Source: an uncultured Blastocatellia bacterium
GTDB lineage: Bacteria; Acidobacteriota; Blastocatellia; Chloracidobacteriales; Chloracidobacteriaceae
NCBI GenBank assembly: GCA_937934745.1
Contig: CALGZC010000007.1
Span: 1-64,000 of the forward strand
Direction: 5' to 3'
DNA: 64,000 nt
The first letter of the stretch is position 1, and each line of letters begins with the position of its first letter. Positions 29,046-37,415 of this stretch are shown here, in pieces. The translations under genes were made by a program, and so were the position numbers. The notes below the pieces were generated by a model, which did not search any database, was not told the DNA's origin, and worked only from the letters and a program-made list of their open reading frames with translations.

Positions 29046-31735
29046 TGTTTGCCGTTGGGTATGCCGCCCGCCCCCGCCAGGATGGGCGGGGCGGGGCTTG
29101 GAATGACCGGAATTAGTTCATTCGTGAGGCCACGCAGATCGAGGACATCGAGCCGGACATCGGCACTCCCAGGTGCAATCACCTGAAAGTCAAACATGGC
29201 AACGGGGCCGTTGGCCAGGCGCCCGCCCGTCACGCCCGGCGACACCAGCGCCGTCGCAAAAGCCTGCCCACCGTTGTCGCCACTTTGGAAGCTGCCCGGC
29301 GCCAGAACACCCCCATCTCGAATGCCGACCAGCTTCAGCACTGCCTGGTTGTAGTGCATAAAGATCGAGGCCGCCGAAATATAGGTCGCCTCGCTGTTGA
29401 GAATCACCGACACCGAAATCATCTGCCCGACCACAGGGCGCAGGCTCGGCGATACCATCAGCAGCGACCGGATGGGAGAACCCGACGCCGGACGCAGGGG
29501 TGCCGCGGGATTCAGATCAGACGAATTGGCAGGCGCTCGTGTCGTTACCGAGGGCGGCGTGTTCATTGGCGCGGTTCCGGCCATCCCGGACTGAACAAGC
29601 CCCGCCTCCGGCTGCATCTGGATTATCCCACCGAAGCTGCCGCTCTCGGTGTGCGACAGCACGTTTGGCACCGTAGCTGAAACCGGCGGCGGCGATCCGG
29701 CCGGCGGAGCGCTGATCACAAAACGTCCACCGTCACTGCTCACCGGTGGGGCAGCGGCCGGAGCCCCAAGTGATTTCTCCGGTGGCTGACTCGTCACCGG
29801 CGTTTCCCGCAGTTGGTTCGCTTCGCGCATCTCCTCCCGATCGGCTTCGGCGACGATTTCATCAATGGTGAGAAACCGGCCATAACTCAACCCGCCAACA
29901 CCGACCGAGACATCGAGCGGACCAAACGCCGTCTTGAGTTCCTCCTCTGTCACAGCTCCACCGCGCACGATGTGCGGCGTAATCGTAATGACAATGTGCG
30001 TCGCCTGTTTGTTGCGCGTTGGTGTCGAGAAAAGCCGCCCAATGACCGGGATAAAGCTAACGATAGGTAGCCCGGTGCGGCTGTCGGTATCATCCACACG
30101 CATGACGCTCGCCGCTAACGCGGTGTAGCCATCCCGTACGCGCGCGACACCACTGACCTTCCGCTGTGAAATTGTCGGGGTCAGGTTGTTGCCACCGGTA
30201 TCTGGGGGAACGGTTGAGGTCTCAATCGCGATGTCCATCTGCACAATATCGTCGGTAATGTGCGGCTTGACCGAGATGTTCAACCCAACGTCGCGGTATT
30301 GGACTTGGTTGAAGCCGGGGAAAAAGATTTGCCCCGGCGGGTTCGGTTGCCCCGGTACGGTCGGAAATGGGTTCCCGATCTGAATCGGAACGGACTGACC
30401 GATGTTGACCTTACCTTCCTTATCCTCAAAGGCCCGCACCTGGACCTGCGAAATAAGCCGTCCGAGTCCCCGGCTTTGAAGCGCCGTGATCGTGGACGGC
30501 GGTACCCCAAGGCCAAAGCCCAGCGTATTGGTGAAAATGCCGGCTGGCGAGGCCGGCCGCAAGAGTGGCCCCTGCCCGATACCGCCCAGATTACTCGCAC
30601 TGGGTGGGGTCAGCCGGAGGCCGGCACCGTTGTCGGTGCCGGTAATGGTCGGCGGTTGGGTTGCGAACTGATTGCCGAGGTTGAGCGCCTCCTGCTGCGT
30701 GACCTCATAGATGTTGACATCCATGACGACTTCCGCCTGCGGGCGATCGACGGTGTTAATCATGCGCTCGATGATTTTTAGGTTCTCACCTGAGGAGCGC
30801 ACCAACAGCATATTAGATTGCGGAACGGATACGACCTGCTGCGCCATGGCCGGCCCAAGGAGGGTCAGCATTTGCTTGACGTCGTCGAGCTTGGCATTTT
30901 TGATGTAAAACGGCTTGACGAGCGAATCTTCATACTTCTGTGCCAGTGAGCCGCCGTTGGGGAACTGCCCCAACCCCCGCTTGACAATGAGGATTGTCCG
31001 GGTATCAACGCGAAAGTACTGGAAGCCGTTGGCGTCCAGCACCAGCTCCAGGGCCTTGCCGGCCGTCATATCCTGCTTGATGTCAAGCGTAAAGCGCGTG
31101 TTAGCAATTTGCTGAAGCGTCATGCTTTCAAAGACGACGTTCAGGCGCATCTTGTCGCAGAGGGTCCGAATGATGGTTTCAACCGGTTGGTTGATAAAGC
31201 CCTGCCAGCGGCCGATGTACCGTTGGCGGGCAGCAGCAAGTTCGGCCGCTTTGCGGGCTTCGGCCTCGGCAATCTCCGCCGCCGTTCGCTGATAAGGGGA
31301 CGGCTCGCCGGCTGAGGTCGCCTCGATACCTTGCTTTTTGAGCATTTCCTTCATCTTGGCAAAGGCGACCTCATTGGTCTGATCGTAGCGGTAAGCTTCG
31401 CGGTAGGCGTGATAGGCGCCCTCGTAGTCGCCTTGCTCCTCCATCTGTCGCGCCCGTGCGGCGCACAGAACCGAAGCGTTGAAAAGTGCCCGTTGGAGAT
31501 GGAGCTGGTACTCAACGTTAGCCGGCTCTTCCTGCAGCGCCTGGGCAAACAACTCGGCAGCCTTGTCCCACTGCTTGACGACCTCGTATTTGAGCCCCTC
31601 CTTGAAGTACTTCTTGCCATTGCCGGCCCACACTGCCGGCGCCAGGCACAGGGTGACCACCACCGAGGAAAGTCCCAGGGCGACGGTTTGGCGCACGCGG
31701 GCCATCAGAGCAGAAGCGGATGTTGACGACAACAT
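29042..31735 (-). CDS. gspD: Secretin (GspD/PilQ type) with TPR and cohesin-like domains
   Basis: An 897-residue outer-membrane channel protein. Signal peptide at 1-37; TPR-like repeats at about 40-135 (EGLKYEVVKQWDKAAELFAQ); N0/STN domain at about 195-260; N1 domain at about 270-335 (FYIKNAKLDDVKQMLTLLG); the secretin barrel at about 420-600, with VQYRDVGLNISVKPHI and the closing PVIGRLFSTP. A Pro/Ser-rich stretch follows, then at about 765-885 a beta-rich domain resembling cohesin (FMHYNQAVLKLVGI). Start ATG 31735 has AGGTGA about five bases ahead. The fused domain set is unusual outside Acidobacteriota. Confidence 0.85.
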   Translation of the reverse strand: MLSSTSASALMARVRQTVALGLSSVVVTLCLAPAVWAGNGKKYFKEGLKYEVVKQWDKAAELFAQALQEEPANVEYQLHLQRALFNASVLCAARARQMEEQGDYEGAYHAYREAYRYDQTNEVAFAKMKEMLKKQGIEATSAGEPSPYQRTAAEIAEAEARKAAELAAARQRYIGRWQGFINQPVETIIRTLCDKMRLNVVFESMTLQQIANTRFTLDIKQDMTAGKALELVLDANGFQYFRVDTRTILIVKRGLGQFPNGGSLAQKYEDSLVKPFYIKNAKLDDVKQMLTLLGPAMAQQVVSVPQSNMLLVRSSGENLKIIERMINTVDRPQAEVVMDVNIYEVTQQEALNLGNQFATQPPTITGTDNGAGLRLTPPSASNLGGIGQGPLLRPASPAGIFTNTLGFGLGVPPSTITALQSRGLGRLISQVQVRAFEDKEGKVNIGQSVPIQIGNPFPTVPGQPNPPGQIFFPGFNQVQYRDVGLNISVKPHITDDIVQMDIAIETSTVPPDTGGNNLTPTISQRKVSGVARVRDGYTALAASVMRVDDTDSRTGLPIVSFIPVIGRLFSTPTRNKQATHIVITITPHIVRGGAVTEEELKTAFGPLDVSVGVGGLSYGRFLTIDEIVAEADREEMREANQLRETPVTSQPPEKSLGAPAAAPPVSSDGGRFVISAPPAGSPPPVSATVPNVLSHTESGSFGGIIQMQPEAGLVQSGMAGTAPMNTPPSVTTRAPANSSDLNPAAPLRPASGSPIRSLLMVSPSLRPVVGQMISVSVILNSEATYISAASIFMHYNQAVLKLVGIRDGGVLAPGSFQSGDNGGQAFATALVSPGVTGGRLANGPVAMFDFQVIAPGSADVRLDVLDLRGLTNELIPVIPSPAPPILAGAGGIPNGKQ

Positions 31736-31790
31736 AAGCTCACCTCACAGGAGGCTGACCTCCAAAAACAACTCGGCAAAAACGGCTTAG

Positions 31791-31821
31791 CAAAAACTTA
31801 CTCAACAAAAAACTTACTCAA
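31791..31821. repeat. 15/16-bp tandem duplication over the gspE stop codon
   Basis: caaaaacttactcaa is followed directly by caaaaaacttactcaa (one extra a). The second copy includes the gspE stop codon and its last codons. Two looser copies of the caaaaac motif precede it from about 31772, so the whole stretch looks like a degenerate array. Confidence 0.8.
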
Positions 31822-33448
31822 CAAAGGTCACACGATTGATTTCACGCAGAGTTGAAATCCCTGCGAACACTTTCTTCAGCGCCGACTCACGCAACGATCC
31901 TAATCCCTCTTCGCGGGCTGCGCGGCGAATCTCTGACCCAGGGCGACGGTCAAGAATGAGTTCCCGAATCCGATCCGTCAGCCCCAGCATTTCGTGAATC
32001 GCAGTTCGCCCCCGGTACCCCGTCCCATTGCACTCTGGACAACCGACAGCTTCGTAAAAGACCTGGTCACGGAATTTGCTCGGGTTGAGCCCGGCATCCT
32101 CGAGTTCCTGATCGGTCGGCTGGTACTGGCGTTTGCAGCGTGGGCAAAGCTGTCGGATAAGGCGCTGAGCCAGGACGCAGTTGAGTGAGCTGACAAAGTT
32201 ATACACCTCAACACCCATGTTGACGAATCGGCCGATAACGTCAATCACATTGTTGGCGTGGACAGTGGTAAACACAAGGTGCCCGGTCAGCGCGGCGTTG
32301 ATCGCAATCTGCGCGGTTTCCGTATCGCGAATTTCGCCGACCATGATCTTATCCGGGTCATGCCGGAGAATGGCGCGCAATCCACGCGCAAAGGTGAGGC
32401 CCTTCTTTTCGTTGACTGGAATCTGCATCACGCCGCGCAGTTGGTATTCAACCGGGTCTTCAATGGTGATGATCTTGTCTTCCGGGTTGGCAATTTCATT
32501 GAGCGCGGCATACAGCGTCGTCGTCTTGCCGGAGCCGGTCGGGCCGGTCACCAGCACCATGCCGTAAGGCTCGGAAATAAACCGGCGGAAGCGCACCAAA
32601 TCATTCGGATCAAAACCGACAACGTTCAGGGTCAGTTCACGGAAAGCCTCGTTGATTTGCTCTTTGTCGAGGATACGGATTACACAGTTTTCACCGAAGA
32701 CGGCCGGGATGATCGAGACACGGAAATCAATTGTCCGCCCCTTGACCCGGACGCGGAAACGTCCATCCTGGGGCGTGCGTCGTTCGGCAATGTCCAGTTC
32801 CGACATCACCTTGATCCGCGAAATCAGCATCTGGTGATAGCTGGCGTCAATCGGCGGCATCGCCGGATACAGTGCGCCGTCAATCCGGTACTTGACGTGA
32901 ACTTCCGACTCATACGCTTCAATGTGGATGTCCGACACGCGCCGCTCAAGGGCTGTCAGGATCACCGTATCTACCAACTTGATGACCGGAGCAGTTTCGT
33001 CGGCGAGTCGGTCAAGGTCGAGGTCCTGTTCGCCCTGCTCGGTTTCTCGGACCAGTTTGATACGAAAGGATTCCGTCGTATCCTGAAGAACACGCTGGGC
33101 CGAGTCACCCCGGCGCAGCGCGTTTTCAATAGCCGAGCGGGTTGCCACAGCCGGTTTGATGTGCACTTTCAACTGCGCCGACAGCTCGTCCAGGGCATCC
33201 AGATCGGTCGGATCGGCCATGGCCACGTACAGCCGTCCGTTCTCCCGCCGGAGAGGAATGAACTTAAAGCGCGTCATCAGATCGACCGGATGGCTGTGGA
33301 TCAGCTCATAGTCAAGTGAGACCGCGGCCAAATCCACAAACTCTAGCCGGTAACGGCGTGCCAACTCACGCGCGGCCACCAACTCACGATCCACTTCTTC
33401 CGCCGATGGTGGCATGGCAGGCAAATCAGGTTTTGTCTCAAAAGGCAT
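31814..33448 (-). CDS. gspE: Type II secretion / type IV pilus assembly ATPase (GspE/PilB)
   Basis: A 544-residue hexameric secretion ATPase. The N-terminal T2SSE domain is at about 30-120. The ATPase core has Walker A GPTGSGKTTTLYAALNEI near residue 303, the Asp box TIEDPVEY, Walker B IMVGEIRDTETA and the His box LVFTTVHANN. A four-Cys zinc site (LCPRC and VGCPECNGTGYRGR) follows near 435-485, typical of GspE and PilB. It works with the GspF-type membrane protein encoded 42 bases upstream. GspE and PilB cannot be told apart safely from sequence alone. Confidence 0.92.
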   Translation of the reverse strand: MPFETKPDLPAMPPSAEEVDRELVAARELARRYRLEFVDLAAVSLDYELIHSHPVDLMTRFKFIPLRRENGRLYVAMADPTDLDALDELSAQLKVHIKPAVATRSAIENALRRGDSAQRVLQDTTESFRIKLVRETEQGEQDLDLDRLADETAPVIKLVDTVILTALERRVSDIHIEAYESEVHVKYRIDGALYPAMPPIDASYHQMLISRIKVMSELDIAERRTPQDGRFRVRVKGRTIDFRVSIIPAVFGENCVIRILDKEQINEAFRELTLNVVGFDPNDLVRFRRFISEPYGMVLVTGPTGSGKTTTLYAALNEIANPEDKIITIEDPVEYQLRGVMQIPVNEKKGLTFARGLRAILRHDPDKIMVGEIRDTETAQIAINAALTGHLVFTTVHANNVIDVIGRFVNMGVEVYNFVSSLNCVLAQRLIRQLCPRCKRQYQPTDQELEDAGLNPSKFRDQVFYEAVGCPECNGTGYRGRTAIHEMLGLTDRIRELILDRRPGSEIRRAAREEGLGSLRESALKKVFAGISTLREINRVTFVE

Positions 33449-33490
33449 AGCAATGGTTGTAAGGCGACGACAGTTTGCACCAGGCGATGT

Positions 33491-34708
33491 TCAACGCCCG
33501 GCGGCCCCTTCCGTTACGAAGCTGAGAATCGGTAGGTATAGCGCCATGACAACGATCAGCACAATCGTCCCCATAAACCCCAGCACAATCGGTTCGATCA
33601 GCGCCGTTAGGGAAGCGATGCGTACATCCAGTTCGGCTTCGTAAAACTGCGCAACCTCGTCCATCATCGTAACCAGCGAGCCGGACTTTTCCCCGACCCC
33701 GATCATGTCGGTCGCCAGCGCCGGCATCCACTGGGCCCGTTCGAGCGTCTCTACCAGGGTCTGCCCTTCCTGGATGCCGCGTACCACCTCCGGCATCGTT
33801 TGAGCAATTCGCCGGTTGCCGATGACTTCGGCCGCAATGTCGAGAGCTTCCAACAACGGCAGTCCACCGTTGAGGAGGGTTGCGGCACTCCGGCAAAAGC
33901 GTGCCGTGGTGGACTGCCGGATGATGTCGCCCACAATCGGGAGTTTCAGTAGGAGGCGGTCCAGCATCTCGCGCCCCTGCGGGGTACGCTGCCAGATTAG
34001 GAAACTGATGAGCGCCAGGGCCAGGGCCGGTCCCAGCCAAGTGATGTTGTTTTCAACCGCCTTCGACACCGTCACGACATAGACCGTCACCGCCGGCAAC
34101 GTGCTGTTCGATGACTCATACAGCGTGGCGAACTTAGGAATCACATACGTCGTGAGCAGGATGACAAGGGCAATCGAAGCAGCAATGAGAATGACCGGGT
34201 AGGTCAGTGTCTTAATTAGCTTGCGCCGAATCTCGGCCGTCGCTTTCGCATGCGTGACATACCGCTGTAACACGGTATCCAGCTCACCGGAGCGTTCGCC
34301 GGCAAGCACTGACGCCGTCAGTAAGCGGGGAAAAACATCCGGGTGCGCACCGTAGGCTTCAGACAGTGAGCCACCGCGCGTAATGCGCCGTTCGATGTCT
34401 TCGAGAACGGTGCGGAACGCTCCCGGCGGCTGACGGCGGATCAGGATGTTAAGCACCTGGAGGAGCGGTAGCCCGGCACGCAATAACGTCGCCAGTTGCT
34501 GGTTGTACAGCAAAAACTCCTGGGGATTGATCTTGGCACTTCCCAGAAGGGATTGCCGGATGGCGCGGCGCACCGGACGCTCGATGGCAAACACGCGAAA
34601 GCCTTCGTTTTGCAGGCGGCGGCGCAGCTCCTCAACGCCGTCCGCTTCCACTATGCGCGTTACCACATCGCCACTCGGCGTACCCAATCGGCAAGTAAAC
34701 TCAGGCAT
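33491..34708 (-). CDS. gspF: Type II secretion / type IV pilus inner-membrane platform protein (GspF/PilC)
   Basis: A 405-residue platform protein with two repeated cytoplasmic helical domains (about 60-185 and 265-385) and three membrane segments near 165-190, 215-235 and 370-395. Family motifs include LLYNQQLATLLRAGLPLLQVL and its repeat FCRSAATLLNGGLPLLEALD. It is the first gene of the cluster and is expected to anchor the GspE ATPase. Confidence 0.92.
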   Translation of the reverse strand: MPEFTCRLGTPSGDVVTRIVEADGVEELRRRLQNEGFRVFAIERPVRRAIRQSLLGSAKINPQEFLLYNQQLATLLRAGLPLLQVLNILIRRQPPGAFRTVLEDIERRITRGGSLSEAYGAHPDVFPRLLTASVLAGERSGELDTVLQRYVTHAKATAEIRRKLIKTLTYPVILIAASIALVILLTTYVIPKFATLYESSNSTLPAVTVYVVTVSKAVENNITWLGPALALALISFLIWQRTPQGREMLDRLLLKLPIVGDIIRQSTTARFCRSAATLLNGGLPLLEALDIAAEVIGNRRIAQTMPEVVRGIQEGQTLVETLERAQWMPALATDMIGVGEKSGSLVTMMDEVAQFYEAELDVRIASLTALIEPIVLGFMGTIVLIVVMALYLPILSFVTEGAAGR

Positions 34709-34937
34709 AGATCACGCAGCAGACAACAACGTTCAACCGGGGCCTTGGTTTAGGTCATTGGCTTACGACTATAGCACGCCGTATGGAGAGAAAGTTCCGA
34801 AGTTTTCTCTACCGGCATTTCAGGCTGCGCCCTGCGGTCCCGGGCCCACAACTCAGACGCCGCCCTTGTCTTCGGTGAACACGCACGCCAAGATAGTGAC
34901 CCGACAGTTTTGGAAGGGCTGCTGGCTTCACTTCAGA

Positions 34938-34959
34938 CCCCATACATGCCCCATACATG
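34938..34959. repeat. 11-bp perfect tandem duplication over a start codon
   Basis: ccccatacatg occurs twice in tandem, and the ATG of the second copy is the start of the alpha/beta hydrolase. The first ATG is out of frame, so a ribosome starting there would miss the protein. Confidence 0.88.
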
Positions 34960-35931
34960 TCACGCACTGAGAACCAAACTCCGGCTGCTCCGACTTGGAA
35001 ACGCTGGCTGCGCCGCATTGGGGTGGCGGCCGTTGGTGTGACGACGGGCTACTTGCTGGCTTCGGTGACCGTCGCCGTGATGCTTTCGGCGTTACTGGTG
35101 TCGCCGCGTCCCAAACGGCGTCGGCATCTGGAGAGTATGCGCCTGCGGGACTATCTCTGGGCAAAGCGGATTCCCTACCGTGAGACGCAGTTTACCTCCT
35201 ATGACGGGACTAAACTCACCGGCTGGTTTCTGGAGCGCGGCTGGTGGCGACCGACCATCGTCGGACTCCATGGCGTCACCGGCAACCGAACGAGCCTCAT
35301 CCGCTTCGGTGTCATTCTCTACACGACCGGCTTCAACGTGTTTTTGTACGACGGACGTGCGCACGGCCATAGCGGCGGACGTTTTGTCACCTACGGCTAC
35401 CACGAGGTTCGTGATGTCAGTGCGGCGCTGGATCATCTTGCGCAGAAATTTCGCCTGCGTGATCGGCGGTTCGGCCTGGTTGGCATTTCCATGGGCGCGG
35501 CCATTGCCCTGCAAGTCGCTGCCCGCGATCCGCGGATTGCGGCCGTCTGGGCGGAAAGTCCGTTTTCGTCCCTGCAAAAAATCTCGCGGGAATACATTGC
35601 CGATCTGTTGCCTGTGCCCTCTACGGCACTGGCTCCGACAACGTGGTTGGCAGAACTGATTGCCAACTACCGGGGTAACTTCTCCGTCGCCGACGTCAAC
35701 CCGTTGGCCGTTGCCGACAAGATCACCTGCCCGGTGCAACTCGTCCACGGCCTGGCCGACGACTTCGTGCGTCCGCACCACTCACAGGCGATTTTTGAAG
35801 CGCTCGTCAATACCAAGGAAAAAAACCTCTGGCTTATCGAGCGCGCCACCCATGGGCGGTGCTATCGGGCGGCGGTGGAGGAACACCATGTTCGCCTGCC
35901 GGACTTTTTCCACCGGCACCTTGGACGATAA
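34957..35931 (+). CDS. Membrane-anchored alpha/beta hydrolase
   Basis: A 324-residue serine hydrolase with one N-terminal membrane segment (about 20-50) and a soluble catalytic domain likely facing the periplasm. The nucleophile elbow is GLVGISMGAAIAL, the oxyanion segment TIVGLHGVTGNRTS, the acid is Asp in HGLADDFVRP, and the His is in ERATHGRCYR. It resembles the BEM46/YqkD group of membrane-anchored hydrolases; the substrate is unknown. Upstream are 248 bases without a gene. Confidence 0.85.
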   Translation: MSRTENQTPAAPTWKRWLRRIGVAAVGVTTGYLLASVTVAVMLSALLVSPRPKRRRHLESMRLRDYLWAKRIPYRETQFTSYDGTKLTGWFLERGWWRPTIVGLHGVTGNRTSLIRFGVILYTTGFNVFLYDGRAHGHSGGRFVTYGYHEVRDVSAALDHLAQKFRLRDRRFGLVGISMGAAIALQVAARDPRIAAVWAESPFSSLQKISREYIADLLPVPSTALAPTTWLAELIANYRGNFSVADVNPLAVADKITCPVQLVHGLADDFVRPHHSQAIFEALVNTKEKNLWLIERATHGRCYRAAVEEHHVRLPDFFHRHLGR

Positions 35932-35972
35932 AGCACCGGTGCGGCACGCCAGGGAGGCGGCCAAGCTTCCGC

Positions 35973-36000
35973 TTGTGCGACATCTTTTGTGCGGCATCTT
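35973..36000. repeat. 14-bp tandem duplication with one mismatch beside purD
   Basis: ttgtgcgacatctt is followed by ttgtgcggcatctt in the 90-base spacer between the hydrolase stop and the purD stop. Directly after it gcgccg and cggcgc (36001-36018) could form a six-pair hairpin with a six-base loop, but no T tract follows. Confidence 0.8.
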
Positions 36001-36021
36001 GCGCCGGTACTTCGGCGCGGT

Positions 36022-37308
36022 TCAGCGCGGCAGGGGCGATACGGCGGCAATGTCCGTACGGTAGTACTTGCCCTGAAAGGTCACGGCGGCCGCCGCCGCG
36101 TAGGCACGCTGCCGCGCCTGCGCCAAGGTATCTCCCAGGGCCGTCACGCCCAACACGCGCCCGCCGTTTGTGACCAACCGGCCGGCCTCATCGCGCTTTG
36201 TTCCCGCATGGAAGAGTAAAACGCCGGGTTGCAGTTCTGCTTGTTCGATCCCGGAGATGACACTTCCGGTCGTGACAGTTTCAGGGTAGCCCGCCGTCGC
36301 CAACACCACACACACCGCTGACTCATCGGACCACTTCAGTTCGAGCGTTTCCAGTGTGCCGTCGGCAATGGCCGAGAGCACGTCAACAAAGGAGGTTTTC
36401 AAGCGTGGTAGGATCACCTGCGTTTCAGGGTCTCCCAACCGGACGTTGTATTCCAGTACCTTCGGCCCCTGATCGGTAAGCATCAACCCCACGTAGAGAA
36501 TGCCCTTAAACGGTATTCCCTCGGCTTGCAGGCCCATCAGGGTCGGCTGGACAATCTGGCGCACAATCTTTCGTTGGAGGCCCGGCTCCAACAAATCCGG
36601 GCTGGAATAAGCGCCCATGCCCCCGGTATTCGGTCCCGTGTCGCCGTCGCCGAGCCGCTTGTAATCGCGCGCCGGAACGAGCGGAGCCAGCGTTTTGCCG
36701 TCTGTGAACACTAAAAATGAGGCCTCCACGCCTGTGAGACATTCTTCCAATACGATGCGCCGCCCGGATTCACCCAGCTTACGCGCTACCAACAGCGCGT
36801 GAACCACCTCTAGCCCCTGCTCCCGATCGGACACGATGAACACGCCTTTACCGGCAGCCAAACCGTCGGCTTTGACCACAACCGGGAAACCGTCGAGCAG
36901 GTTCGAGTCAAAGATGTCCTTTGCCTCTTCGACCGTCTCACAAACGGCGAATGTTGCCGTCGGGATGTGATGGCGCGACATAAACTCCTTGGCAAACACC
37001 TTACTCCCTTCCAAGGCAGCTGCCATCCGCGATGGACCGACAAAACGCAGGCCGAGTCGCGTGAAAGCATCTGCCACGCCCATCACCAACGGTTGCTCAG
37101 GGCCGCAAACGGTCAGGTGGACTCCTAGGTCTTTGGCGACCGCCGCGAGCTTGTCGGGCTTTTTCAAATCTAAGTCCAGACACGTTGCCATCCGCGTCAC
37201 GCCTGCGTTCCCGGGAATGCAGTACACCTGCTCCACCCGTGCCGACTGGAGAAGTTTCCAGACTATGGCGGATTCGCGCCCGCCGCCGCCCAGGACTAAG
37301 ACTTTCAT
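36022..37308 (-). CDS. purD: Phosphoribosylamine--glycine ligase PurD
   Basis: A 428-residue ATP-grasp enzyme of purine synthesis that joins glycine to phosphoribosylamine. The N-terminal GGGGRESAIVWKL, GPEQPLVMGVADAF, the ATP-grasp segment VVKADGLAAGKGV and DGDTGPNTGGMGAYS are typical. The first motif usually reads GREHA; here the His is Ser. The metal-binding end EYNVRLGDPETQ is intact, so activity is expected. It lies 107 bases after mfd. Confidence 0.95.
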   Translation of the reverse strand: MKVLVLGGGGRESAIVWKLLQSARVEQVYCIPGNAGVTRMATCLDLDLKKPDKLAAVAKDLGVHLTVCGPEQPLVMGVADAFTRLGLRFVGPSRMAAALEGSKVFAKEFMSRHHIPTATFAVCETVEEAKDIFDSNLLDGFPVVVKADGLAAGKGVFIVSDREQGLEVVHALLVARKLGESGRRIVLEECLTGVEASFLVFTDGKTLAPLVPARDYKRLGDGDTGPNTGGMGAYSSPDLLEPGLQRKIVRQIVQPTLMGLQAEGIPFKGILYVGLMLTDQGPKVLEYNVRLGDPETQVILPRLKTSFVDVLSAIADGTLETLELKWSDESAVCVVLATAGYPETVTTGSVISGIEQAELQPGVLLFHAGTKRDEAGRLVTNGGRVLGVTALGDTLAQARQRAYAAAAAVTFQGKYYRTDIAAVSPLPR

Positions 37309-37349
37309 AGACGCACTACCTGGCGGCGCACGGCAGCCTGCAGGAAATG

Positions 37350-37367
37350 AGCGCCCAACCGGGCGCT
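37350..37367. terminator. GC-rich hairpin between mfd and purD
   Basis: AGCGCCC and GGGCGCT form a perfect seven-pair stem with an AACC loop. On the minus strand only a short T run (cattt) follows, so it may pause or partly stop transcription between mfd and purD rather than end it fully. Confidence 0.4.
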
Positions 37368-37415
37368 CCGACTCACGTTAGGTTGACAGCTCATGGCAGA
37401 CGTTTCTCCCCGAAT

